This document shows positions 1 through 12,500 of a DNA stretch of 64,000 nt, one piece after another. The notes below the pieces were generated by a model. That model was given only the letters and a program-made list of their open reading frames with translations, searched no databases and was not told the DNA's origin. Positions within the stretch are counted from its first letter, which is position 1; each line of letters starts with the position of its first letter. Both the position numbers and the translations under genes were made by a program. Source of the stretch: Branchiostoma floridae (taxonomy: Eukaryota > Chordata > Leptocardii > Amphioxiformes > Branchiostomatidae); assembly GCF_000003815.2 (NCBI RefSeq), contig NC_049985.1, positions 11,756,251-11,820,250 on the forward strand. Reading direction: 5' to 3'.

Positions 1-839
1 AAAATTAATATGGCATTTTGAATCTATTTGAATGCCTTTGAATACTTTGGAAACATTTTGAAAGAGATCACACAAAAATCTCTTTATTTACAATAATTTT
101 CAAACATTTGCAGGATTCTTTCACTTTTACAAATATTTACAAAATAAAAATGGTAAACCTTGCTAAATGGTAGAATTAATTTATTGGCCAATTAAAGTTA
201 GCCCCTTTTGTCTGCCTGGTATATTTTTAGATTTCACTGGTGGGCACTGATGGGTTCTTTGTGGTAGGGCATAGACATGACACCTTACTATACTTTGCAA
301 GGATGTGTGAATTGCTTTCTTCCTAGCCCACTGAACCAATATTACAAAAAATGGTAGAAAATGGTAAATAATGGCAAAATGCTGTCACCATTGTTTACAA
401 ACTGTTAGAAGTATTCTGTTCCACATCATGAATATTTCAAAGGTTTTTACAGACCAGGGAAAATATGTAGTTAGTTCAAATAGCATTAGAAATATTTCAA
501 AAGTATAAAATCTCCTGGCCATATAATTTAAAACAATTGAAAACATTTGTAAACTAGAGTTCGGCGATCTCATACCTCCATGAAAATTCAGAGCTTTTGT
601 AAATTTCATGCAATTGACTAACACATTAAACATGATTTATGCATGGTGTTGTTCAGCATTGACTAACGTACACATCTCACAATTATAAAATTCCCATTAT
701 TAATCATAAAGCGGTTTTGCAATTTTTACATAAATTATGCAAATAAGTTCCTCATTGCCATATTTGGTATCTGCTTATATTCCACCTATCATAATTGACA
801 TGTGTTACATTTTTTGAAGTCCAGTTATTGAAAACAACG

Positions 840-1630
840 GAATTATACAATTTCCTCATTAATTATGCAAATTAACTCGCCATTTGCATAACACGTATAT
901 CATTATGAACATCTTTGCCTAAGGTACCCGCATGCCTAATATGATGCCAATCCGTCACTCCTTTCTGCATTTATCCTCTTTGGAATGTCTTGACAAAAAT
1001 GCCCCTGCAGTTCCTAAATTAAATGTTAGGGGGCTGAAACTAGCCCCACTTTGTCATGACCCTAAAAGCTATCTACCACCCAAATGTCTCGACCATATCA
1101 CGTCCGGGACAAGAGATACATTGAAAAAACTGCTATGATAGAATGTTCTCATTAATTATGCAAATGTATTCCTATTTTGCATAATTAGTATCTTATCTTG
1201 TACAACATTGTCTAAGGTACCTACATACCAAAAATCATGAAAATCCGTTGTTCCCTTCTTGAGTTATCGTCTTCAGAAGTTTTTGACAAAAATGCCCCTG
1301 CTATCCCAAAACTAGACGCTAGGGGGCCCAAACTTATGTCACTTTTTTCTGAACACAAGAGCTATCTAATACTCAAAAATCGTGACCATAGCATGTTCAG
1401 AATACCGAGATAGCAAAACCGGAAGTGGCGCTGCAGTACCAAGGGGGGCCGCTAGATGGCCCAAAATCTAATCATTTCCAGCTTTCATCATACCCTACCA
1501 ACACACCAAGTATGAAACCAATCCATCCAGCCGTTCTTGAGTTATCTTGTTTACACACACACAGACAGACAGACAGACAGACAAACGCTGGGTAAAATAT
1601 AACCTCCATGATATTTCATGGAGGTAATGA
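840..1630 (+). repeat. Two copies of an interspersed repeat ending in a hairpin
   Basis: Two adjacent diverged copies share ordered blocks: 'attaattatgcaaat', 'ctaaggtacc.acat', 'gacaaaaatgcccctgc', 'agggggc' and 'agctatcta'. The second copy continues into a cagaca microsatellite and ends with ACCTCCATG / CATGGAGGT, which can fold into a hairpin, followed by AAT. Related blocks and hairpin ends recur at about 14.88-15.13, 15.8-15.99, 16.9-17.1 and 17.39-18.01 kb. The internal microsatellite plus terminal hairpin resembles Helitron-like non-autonomous elements; that class assignment is inference. Confidence 0.55.
1549..1583. repeat. (AC)n/(ACAG)n microsatellite
   Basis: A run of ac dinucleotides passes into acag tetranucleotides within the 3' part of the interspersed repeat copy. 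Confidence 0.85.
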
Positions 1631-2050
1631 TGACAATGGCAACCCTCGTGGTGACTTGGAATCGACTCTATCCTTATCACCATGAAATAGTGAATGCCAC
1701 CCCCTCCCCCTTTATCGACCAATCACCCCACATAATCAAGCTGTTTCGGTCAGAATAAACAGGGTTTAGACATAAGCAATAAAAGAAAACATTGTTGTTA
1801 CCAGCATTTCTTGGCTCTGAAGTGTAAATACAAAAAACAAGCAGCTTTCAGCAATTTCAGACCACCCGATGGCCATATTCTTATTTTTTTTCAACCAAAT
1901 TGAAACCTGAACTGAAACTAGCAGACAATTCAGATCATCGTGTCGGATTTACCTCAGTCTCCTTTCAATCTTCGTCAAAAGCAGGATATTAAGGAATGTT
2001 TATATGCTTGTCTGAGGTTAGTTAAACGCGTGTTTGTTTCTTTAAATATT

Positions 2051-2091
2051 CTGTTTGTTTGTTTGTTTGTTTGTTTGTTTGTTTGTTTGTT
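2051..2091. repeat. (GTTT)n microsatellite
   Basis: About ten uninterrupted gttt units. Confidence 0.9.
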
Positions 2092-2194
2092 AAGAACCGG
2101 TATAATCGAAGAATCTATTAGGTACCGGTATGAGGGTAACTTAAGATATTAACGTTAACTTAACATACAGATTCGGAACCAACTATGATGATAT

Positions 2195-2615
2195 GGATGT
2201 TATGTTCAGCACCAAGGGCAGGTCAGGCAGTGCGGCTGCAATTTACAACAACAGGGGCACAGGTCTGACAGTGCGGATGTTATATTCAGCACTAATTATA
2301 AGGACAGATCTGAAAGTGCGGCTGTTATATTCAGCACTAAGGACAGGTTAGGCAATGCGGGTGTTATGTTCAGCACTAAGGACAGGCCAGGTAGTACGGA
2401 TGTTATGTTCAGCACCAAGGACAGGTCTGACAGTGCGGATGTAATATTCTGTACTAAGGGCAGGTAAGACAGTGCGGCTTCAATGCACAATAACAGGGGT
2501 AGGTCTGACAGTGCGGATGTTATGTTCAGCATTAAGGACAGGTGTGGCTGCAAAGTACTGCAACCGGGGCAGGTCTGACAGTGTGGATGTAATGTTCAGC
2601 ACCGGGGAAAGGTCA
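2195..2615 (+). repeat. Minisatellite (~39-bp unit) carrying an RE1-like motif
   Basis: Diverged tandem units contain 'acagtgcggatgttatg' followed by a TTCAGCACCAAGGACAG-type core. The core is exact at 2408-2424. It has one or two changes at 2205, 2330, 2369 and 2525, is disrupted at 2285, and is more diverged at 2595. The core differs at one position from the first 17 bases of the vertebrate RE1/NRSE consensus as I know it. The same core is found at 33.5-33.7 kb and, on the other strand, at 52.1-52.7 kb. Confidence 0.8.
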
Positions 2616-3737
2616 TGCTAGCACAAGGGGGGGGGGGTACATTCTGGCTTCCTGGAACTTTCCTTTGGTACTCTAGAGAAATGATAATGTACTTCTTAGG
2701 GGTTCCTCTTTTCTATCTGATTCACACAACGCCAAACTCTTACAATCATTCATTATGTACAATGTACAAATCATGAATATAAACCAATCTTCCTACCAAA
2801 CCGACTTGGAAGTACTTGCGCACAATTAAGCTGTGACGTTATATAAAATTCACTTTCCTTACACGACACGTCATAACATGAATTATGTTACACTATGGTT
2901 CATCCTACATTTCTTTGTCATTCTATTGCTTTGCCTGTCTGTATTTGTTTTCAGTGTTACTGCATTTTGTTTTGATGTCATACGCAAATAAACATTGAGC
3001 TTGAGTGTGTCATTTTGTCTTTTAAATGTTGCAATAAAAAGAACTGTTGTAGATGAAAGGTGGCGTTTTAACATTAAAGTGATACACAGAATGACGCACA
3101 TCGGCGCTCTTTAGACAGTAAATTGCAGGTGGTATATGTGCATGGATGGCACAAAATGTTAGTATGATTCACATCATACTTCATTGGAAGTTTTGTGGAC
3201 TGTAGGGTAAGGCTGCTATCTTACGCTTGGTACGTGTAACTTTCAACTGTGCAACGACAAACTGCGGATATACACGGAATTGCACAGAACGCCCTATTAT
3301 TCCATCATTCTACCTTTCGCTCATGTACATGATACATTTCACTTGTTGCCCTATAGTTTGTTATTTGTCTAATCTCTGGAAACGGCTTTCATTTAAGACA
3401 AAGAAAATCCCCACAAACGAATGATTGAACCGACAGAACTTGTGTGACCGGGCTACTTTTTTTTTACACAAACACGCACAGTAAATGTTTTCTTGGTTCC
3501 CAATACCATTATTATTATTTTTATTTATCTGTTCACGTGGCCTCAATATACTGTATATTTCTTCGTATTTTGTTCAATAGTTGCACATTGTCAAGTTACA
3601 GTTACCGTAAAGACGATGGCTGTAACATTCTTTAATTAGGTTTCGATATTCTCTTGTTGATTTGGATCGTATTATTAAAATCTTCATAACGTTATTTAAG
3701 CTATCGTAGTCCTAAACAACCACACATGTGCGCGCGC

Positions 3738-3789
3738 CACACACACATACATACATACATACATACATACATACATACACACACACACG
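3738..3789. repeat. (AC)n/(ATAC)n microsatellite
   Basis: An acac run, then about nine catа-type tetranucleotide units, then acac again. Confidence 0.9.
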
Positions 3790-5330
3790 TGTAAATGTAA
3801 ATATTACGTACGTTACTTCATATTGATTCATGAATTTTTAAATGATCATTTAATTCTGAAGAAAATCCTTGCTAAAATTAAGCTTTCGTTCGGTAAGTTA
3901 TGCGTTTCCTCACACAAGATTCCTTTACACTTGCTTCACCTCATGTAGTCAAACCATGATGTCACAATTTTATTGGTTCTACTACGTAACCTTCTCACTG
4001 TTGTCTACCCCTTAGCCAATACAACTTTGATGTCAAACAGCTACCTTTGCGTGCTAAGGGTTAACTGTCCTGATTTCACACTTTTCCCTGTGTATAACAT
4101 CTATATAGCTATACAGCTATAACATCCAATCATGATGCACGGATTCATTACTTCTTACATTATCACCCACACACCGAAAATCCTGGCTACAAACACGACT
4201 CCCTACAGAAAGATGTTACTTAAAAATGGAAAATAAAAACATAAATGAATAGATAAATGAAGTATAACTGTATTGATGTATTATCAGTACACCTATACAT
4301 TAATAGAAGAATGATAATAATCCGTTAATAAAACAATAAATGAATCAATAGATTAATTAGCTATGATTTATCGATGGTTAATTGATATTTCAAGTCGTAA
4401 GATTTCACATTGTTAATGAAACAATAATTGCATTGTTAAATCATTAACATATTTAAAGAACTATAAATTGATAGCTTAATGAATGAACTGAATTGACTAG
4501 AAATTTAATGAATGAAATATAAGCAATTGTTAATTCGTTTTGTCCTTTTAGTTATTTATCGATTTCAATGTATTCATTGAACCATTAACTAATTCATCAG
4601 TCATTCATTTTAGTTGATCCATTTACTGTTTTAGAAATCGATCGATGTTAAATCATTGTATTTATCAAATGGACTGTGTCATCATTGATTGATAATTAAG
4701 CTATAAGATCATAAATTTATTTGCTGTATCTTTAACGTTAAGGGGTGGGAAAATGGCACTAAATGTTTCTCCCGCCTATATGCATGTTAAGCACTACGAC
4801 TTGTGGTCCATTACGGAGTTTATCATATAGATCCCAAACGTGTAAAACATCTACAGTTGAACCATTTATAAACAAATGTATAATTTTACAACTGTTAAGG
4901 CTCAGCTCAACTCAGACCCGTCAAATCTGTATTGGTGAAAGCTGTTAGTAAAAATGTTGAAAAGACACACTTATAAGTACACTTTATCTGTAATTTCAAT
5001 ACATGGTGTCCGCTTTGCTACATTGAAATGAAGATCAATTCTACTTCAAATACGGAATACACTTATTAGTATATGTCTTAAGTAGCAGACCTTGCCATAT
5101 TTTATATTATTGTTGAGCAAAATTATTTGTCATTTCTACAACTGCGTTATCACCACCAGAACATTCCCATAATGTTCACAAGTCACAATTAACACTGTTG
5201 TCCTAAGTTTCGGATTTCGAACAAATTCTTTGCTATGATCATAGGGTCTTCAACAAGGTGACTTCCATTCACTATTAAGACACTGAAGTCAACCCTTTCT
5301 TTGAAATCTTGTTGCCATTCTTTACTTGGC

Positions 5331-6539
5331 TTAAGGTGGCCGTTTTGTGCGAGCCTTGCACACGAAGGGATAGGGCTCGTCACAGTAAGCGTCGTTCCAG
5401 TGGCCTTGCTTCTTCTTCTTTCCAGTCCAGGAGTTATAGGTCTGTGGAAAATATTACAAACATCGTGTTATTCAGGCCATTTTTGTATATTCATTTTTGG
5501 AATGACATTCATCAGTTTCCTTACTTTTGAAAAGAAGGTCTCTTGCTGAGCTATTAATGACATTTTGATACGGTGTAAGAAAACCAGCAGAAACGATTTC
5601 AATCTTTGATCTGTACATGTATGTACTGAGAGATTCTAGAAATCGTACAAAATAAAAACAACAAGAATATACCACATGGCACAGACATAATCTTAATCTA
5701 ATTCATCTAACCATCAGTACCATATGCATAATTCGCCATCTTCTTGCATTATAACAAGTTAAACATTGTGTTATTCTGACCAGCTTTCCCTGTTGTGTTG
5801 GGAATGCAGGCCACTTTTGCCAGAGACGAGTAGAAATTAAAGAGCAGCACACACCTTGATGTACATAGCGCCACAGTGCTCTCCGCGGAACAGAGACATT
5901 ATCTTCAAGTTGTTAGGTTCACCAGGGGCCCAGTTCTTGTAGACAACACGTGACCCATCCGTCCACATCAATGGTCCTTTCTTGTGTATACCCGTCAGTC
6001 CGAGCCAAACCATTTTTTGCCTCCCTTCAGGAGCTAAAATGAAGAAAAACGTCTCGAGTTTTGTCAGTCAGCCGGGCACATCTGTAAGAGTCTGACTAGA
6101 ATAAATTTAGTAAGATAGATACAGCTGCAAAATAGTCATGTTAACGTTGTCTACAAATGCTAGACAAGAGGAGTATCTATCAATACATATGCATTATTGG
6201 GAGTTCGAAGGAAGATTTGCTTTTTTTCTCGTTTGAAGTATGGTTTCTTTGACATTAAAGGTAAAAGGTGGCAATAAGGATTTCTGACTGGTTGGTTTAC
6301 GAAAATGTTGGGCCTACTGGTGATAAGGTAAGACTCAAGATCCATCATCATTGTTATGTATGACCCACCTTTGGTGACGAAGGATGCAATGAAGTTGTTC
6401 TCTTGTGAGTTCTTGACAGACGCAAGATGTGCACTCATTATTTTGCACCTATCATTCGCATTACTCCAGCCGACTTTGCGTTTCACCAGCATGTAGCAGT
6501 AGTTGTTGTGCTCTTTCCACCCAGGAGAACATCGCAGGG
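5331..6539 (-). other. C-type lectin domain (three exons)
   Basis: Exons 6539-6369, 6033-5855 and 5441-5331 encode a long-form C-type lectin domain. All six expected cysteines are present (RCSPGW, YCY, DRC, EHC, AYC, VCK), along with the WLGL core, an EPN motif and a WND motif. EPN plus WND are calcium- and sugar-binding positions that in known family members prefer mannose, GlcNAc or fucose. The protein ends with a basic KARTKRPP tail and TAA at 5333-5331. The acceptor TTTCCACAG at 5442 was preferred to a later AAAG because it has a pyrimidine tract and keeps phase 0. Confidence 0.9.
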
Positions 6540-9500
6540 CTGTGAACAACGAGAGTGTAGTATGGCGTGGGCAAAGGCTCCTAATGGAGTTAAATTGTCA
6601 ATTTTTTCTCAAATGAATTGCAGCTACATAAACATGACTTCAAACCCAATCAAGTCTTTTGGTTCAACTGGACTAACTCAAGTCGAGTGGCAATGAATTT
6701 CCCATAGATATTTGTATGTGTCCTGAAAATAGAAAATCCTAGATCCTACAAACAACCGTTAAAGGGTACGAGTTCACCATACAATTGACAATTGATAAAC
6801 AATAACCTACCACGTTGGCAAGTAGGTCCGGTCCAACCAGATGAGCACGAACATTTGTAGCGTCCACGCCTGTTCATGCACTTCCCATGCCGGCAAGGCG
6901 TGGGCTTCTTCATGCACTCGTTGATATCTGTGACAGACGACAGAGGGGTTGTTATTGTTGTTAATTTAGGTATAGAAGCTCATCTTTATAATCAGAATTT
7001 GCACCGCCAGATTTTAGTCCAAGTTAGACCTTAAGGAAAGAAAAGAAAGGGGGAAAAGGACAATTAAAACATTTCAGATATAAGAAGTGAAAATAAGAAG
7101 ACAGGATACCTTGGTGACAGTTCTGTCCAGTCCATCCAGGCGAGCAGGTACATTTGTATCCGCCATCTTTGTTCACACAGCGTCCATGTTGACAAGGATT
7201 CTTGGTACATGCATTTATATCTGTGTGATAATGGTGGAATATCATATCTGTGTGATAATGCCGTAAATATCTTCTCGTAAAAAGATTTAATTCAGTTGCA
7301 GCTTGTCATGATTATCAATTCAAGTCATTTCCATATATAGTCTTGACTAGTTTACCAAAATGAAGAAAATGTCAAAGTATGGCTTGCCTTTCCTCAAAGA
7401 ATAATATCCAGCCTTTTACATGAAGGGTTCTCACCTTGCTGACAGTTCTGCCCAGTCCATCCAGGCAAGCAGATACATTTGTATCCGCCATCTTTGTTCA
7501 CACAGTGTCCATGAAGACAAGGCTTTCTGGTACACTCATCTGTGTCTGTGTGAAAATGGTGGAATATCTTCAGTCTTTGAAAAAGCAAATAGTGATCTCG
7601 TTTAGATGTAATTCGCAATTCAATGTTTCATTTTGGTTTCCTCAGAACTAAGAAGATATTAGCTTGGAATACTTTTCAACCAAGAAAAGCACTATTGGCA
7701 TTACCAATATCTTTCAAATTATAACAAGATAAAAACTAACCTTGCTGACAGTTTTGTCCAGTCCATCCAGGCGAGCAGGTACATTTGTATCCGCCATCTT
7801 TGTTAACACAGTGTCCATGTAGACAAGGCTTCCGGGTACACTCGTTTATGTCTGTGTGATAATGGTGGGATATCTTTTCATTAAGAAACAAAAACAAAAA
7901 CGATTCGAGATCATTGAGTTGCAGAAAAGTGCCTTTACGAAAGATTCCCATATGGGGAAAAAAAGTTTCGCAATTTAAGTGTCGAAAACCAATTTTCAAA
8001 ATTCAATCCTGATTTTAATTTGGACTTGGTATTTGATAAGTTTCATGTTGTCTTATATTATTACGTTAAGTTTACACTCGTCAGTTGTTCCACTCGTTTG
8101 GTTGTATGACATGTTATGTTATCCGGCTTTGCTTTAATTCGGTTTTGTTTAACTTGAACCGGCATCAGGACGTTCCTATAACATATTTAGCTTCACAGTA
8201 ATATACGCTCGTTTGTCTGAGTTCAGACATGGCTTTTGGTCAAATCTTGGTAAATACAGGAAGTCTGAAAAACAACTTGTTTGGTTTACTTTATTCAAAA
8301 GTGAAACCAAACACTACTGTTACTTACTGTAGCAGTTTAGGTTGCATGGACAACCGGCAACAAAAATGATATTTCCTTACCTGATGAAATTCTGAAAAGG
8401 TTCAGTTCTGTGAGATATGGCTGATAGCCCGAGTGGGTCCGAGTGATGAGGAACCTCCAGTACCGCGCTGTTCCCCGGAACCCGCCGAACTCCTGCCGCC
8501 GGTACGTCCCTCTTTGTACGTTAGTAACGGTCAGGACATCCTCCCAGTTGTACGGACTCCCAACCTGCGACTTTTGCAGCGTGAATGCTGCGATGTCATG
8601 GGTGGTGTCACCGTAGTTGTTGACTGCGATGCGGGTCAGAGTTTGGGGCACTGTGAGATCGAATGCGATGTACCAGTTGTGGTTTTCGTCGGTACCTTGA
8701 GGGTTCCAGTAGGTTCCAATATCGCCATCCAAGGCCTTTGCGGCATCATATGTCACTCCATTCTTGACCCACGGTGTGCCAGTGGACCCCACAACCCATG
8801 ACGAGTGCCGTGTTAACCATCCCCAGGAACACGCATTACAACCATCGAAATGCCTTTCATCTAGTCGAATAAGAAACAGAGGTGCAAATAAGGCATATGA
8901 TGATGGACAATTCTCACCTTCTTCAGTGCAATTCTGACTGGTTCACATTGTACTGCAGGACAGATGTCGCTGCTCACAGTTCAGATGCGGTCCTGAAGAA
9001 GGTGACAGACGGTCACCGAGCACTGGTTGTGTAAAAAGAGTCTCTTTATTCAGTGACGTACCAACCTGATGAAACTGTTCACGGATAGTAGATCTAGAGT
9101 TTGGGGCTTTGTTAACTGTTACATCATATCATATCATATCATATATCATATCATATCATATCATATCATATCACATCACATCATATATCATATCATATCA
9201 TATCATATCATATCATCCTGCCTCATTATGGAAATAACCGTTGTAATTAGCATGCTCTATCATAATTGATGTTTTCTCTGCCTAACAGCCAAATTACATA
9301 ATTGTGCGTGAAAAAGTACTATCATTTGGCAAGATTGTGCATCCGTTTTCATTTTAGATTAAATTCTTTTAGAAAAAAAGCAATACATGAGTGAGACCTG
9401 AAAATAATTTGCGATGTGTGTAAGATGCACGCAGCGTTTTAGGAGGGGTAGATATAATCTAATGTCTCACGTAATCATAGTAACATTTGTTTAGTGTTTA

Positions 9501-12500
9501 TAGATCACAAAAAAGAGTACCAGAAGAATGAAAACGAGAAGAATTTGATGAATGCAGTGTAAACGTCGGCCCTTTGAACGGCAAATCAAGCACACCAACA
9601 TAGTGCCCAACACCTGCCTGCTATGTTGATAAGGAAGCTCTATACATTATGCATGACCATGTAAACTAAATGTAGTAAATGCCTACCAGAGAATACTTGG
9701 ACTTCACACAGGGTCAGTATTCGGTAAGGTCCGGGAAGACGGACGCCCACATAGCGACCCTTCATCCCCTGACAGGAGACGGAAATGGACGGCTGGTTCA
9801 GGTTCATTTGATGATTACCTCCACACTTGGGGTTCGCGCTGACCTGGTCGGAATCCCCGATGTGGATGTTGAAGGGGTTGAGTCGTTTGGAGCAACAGTC
9901 CTGGCGGTTGAAGATGACCACTCTGTAGATATTGGAGACAAAGCAGTGGCATTTGCTTTTCATACACGGTGTATGTTCTAATGAATGTCCTTATACCCCT
10001 GTCACATTTGGCAAAAAAGTTTTTTGCACAACAATTATACAAGGTACAAAGTATGGCCTATATGTGACAGGGACGGTTTTCAGGTGAAAAATACGCACAA
10101 TTCTCTGTCGATCTTAAATATGGCCGACCTTCCATCGATACGCCTGAAGATCGTGGATAATGTGACAGGGGTATTTTGAAACCCACTTAATACTTGTAAA
10201 CCTTTATATATACATAGTCACTTAAATTACTAATGATACTGGAACCTGCAGATCAAGCTTTTCGTTTATCAGGTATTGACTGATTCATCTACGTAAATTG
10301 CCGATTCAAATCAGAACGAAATACATGTATATAGACACGCATATAAGGCAAATTAATGCTAATGCTAATAATCACACATTCACAGACACACAAAAACTCA
10401 CACGCCTGCACACACACACACACACACACCTGTCTACAGTGAACACTCGGGGACTATAAGAAAATGGTCATGTGTGTTTGTGTGTGCGTCTGTCTGAGTG
10501 GACTTAATTCTTCGGCATATTTACTGTAATGTCGATATTTGATATTTCAGACTGTATTTAAAGATTTATCTAATGCTTCAGGATATTCAGTGTATCAATG
10601 TCATGTGTATATGTTTATGTGTTTATGTGTGTTTGTCATAGCGCCAACAACCGCTGCCTGTGACACTTGTATTGTTCACAATCCGAATAAAGACAAAGTC
10701 ATTAATGATATATTAACCTAGTGTACATCTATATATACGTACCTGTCAATCACATACGATTGCCCAAGATCCACCCACCAGCTCGGGTTAGCCTCCCCCG
10801 GGAAACCTTTAGTGTGTGTACAGGAACCATGGTGGTAGTGGGTATCGGTGTTTCCGTCTACGGCAAGACTCGCAGCCCCGTCCGGACGGCTGCTTGTTTG
10901 GAACGCTGTCTTCCCCAGGGCGACATTCATTCCTACCTCAGACGAGAGGACTGTCATTAGCACTCTAACTTTTCTGTCAATAGTCCAAGCTGAAGAAAAT
11001 GTTCTATTCCTAACAAAAAATACTATTCCCAGGTGCAGTACACCAAGTCAACTTAATTGGCCACCAGACATGGCGGCAGAGGGACATGTAAGATAACGAT
11101 GATTTGACTTTCAAGTGGGACATAATCATGTTTGAATAGGGGAAGGGAAAGGTGCCGAAAGGCTAATGAACAATGCTTTAAGTATAGAACAAACGAAATA
11201 TAACCTTATTGTCTGTCCAATGTCACTTATCGCAAGGCCATGTTGACTTGATTTTGTGTATGACATCCTCTGGGGACCCCAAAACTGATGCGAGCGTGGA
11301 AATAAAAAAAGGCCCCCGCCCAAAAATCTCTCTTCATTATGAAATCTAAGTTGTCAGGAAGACTGAAAAATGACTAAACACACAGTATGGTATTCCAAAC
11401 ACTAACTATAGATTTTTCATTTTGTTCTTTGACTTCGTCTTCTTTGACTCTGAAATTTACTTTGATATTCTAAGACACTAAGCTTCTTTTTTTGTGATAT
11501 ATTTTTTGTTTACAAGAAAAAAGCTAACCTTCCTGACAGTTCTGTCCAGTCCATCCAGGGTAACAGGTACATTTGTATCCGCCATCTTTGTTCACACAGC
11601 GTCCATGTTGACAAGGGTTCCTGGTACACTCGTTTATATCTGTATGGTAATGACGGGATATCTTGTCATTAAAAACAATTAGTGCTCCTTCAGATACACT
11701 TAACTATTCAATAATTCTTTTGGTGGGGTTTTACCCATAAGAAATATTTCTGGAACACTTCTCAACCTTCAGCAAGAAACTGCTAACCTTGCTGACAGTT
11801 GTGTCCAGTCCATCCAGGCGAGCAGGTACATTTGTATCCGCCATCTTTGTTCACACAGCGTCCATGTTGACAAGGGTTCCTGGTACACTCGTTTATATCT
11901 GTATGGTAATAACGGGATATCTTGTCATTAAAAACAATTAGTGCTTCTTCAGATACACTTAACTATTCAATATTTTTTTTTTTTTGGTTTTACCCATAAG
12001 AAATATTTCTGGAACACTTTTCAACCTTCAGCAAGAATATGCTAACCTTGCTTACAGTTCTGTCCAGTCCATCCAGGTGAACAGGTACATTTGTATCCGC
12101 CATCTTTGTTCACACAGCGTCCATGTTGACAAGGTTTCCTGGCACAGTTATTAATGCCTGAATGATAATAATTATTTTATTTTATGGTGTTATTATCAAC
12201 TGTTTGTCTGTTGTTTTATTAATACAAAAGCAGAATCACTGTCGTACAAGGAAGGCATGAAGAAAGAAAAGGGAAATCAAATTATCCTTTGACGTTTGTT
12301 ATTCATATGTAGAGATCATTTGCATAATCAATGATGCCAAATTGTTAAATTTGGCCGAAGGACTATCATTAAAATCCTCTCCATCAACGTTAGGTAATTA
12401 GAAACGCAACGGGCCAAACAAATCCCTCATGCACATGTATGCTCACCATCCTGTTCAATGCTACTTTCCTGTCTGGTACTGGCTGTGTACGTCTTGTTCC

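Larger units (their letters stand above)
1..5330. other. Intergenic, repeat-rich region
   Basis: I see no convincing protein-coding exon here. The short open frames lack domain similarity and splice-compatible partners. The stretch holds two copies of an interspersed repeat (about 840-1140 and 1140-1630), a GTTT microsatellite, a tandem array carrying an RE1-like motif (2195-2615), a poly-G run near 2627, an AC/ATAC microsatellite and a very AT-rich part (about 4200-4720). The last few hundred bases should contain the 3' UTR of the minus-strand lectin gene whose stop codon is at 5331-5333. Confidence 0.6.
9687..10932 (-). other. F-type (fucolectin) lectin domain, two exons
   Basis: Exons 10932-10743 and 9922-9687 join in phase 2. 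They encode [29 protein letters not shown], then [28 protein letters not shown] and LTLCEVQVF, the ordered signature of the eel fucolectin/tachylectin-4/pentraxin-related family. The fucose-contacting pattern H...RxDx4R with the vicinal Cys-Cys is present (RQDCCSKR). The spacing from His to the first Arg is 29 residues here, against 24 in the canonical motif, because of an extra loop (GFPGEA). The acceptor GAGGTAG at 10933 was chosen over one four bases upstream because it restores phase 1. Confidence 0.9.

Noticed and set aside
8337-8380. Open-frame extension of the F5/8C exon
   Set aside because: A clear GTAAGG donor at 8380 ends the exon after the domain, in phase 1 with the next EGF exon.
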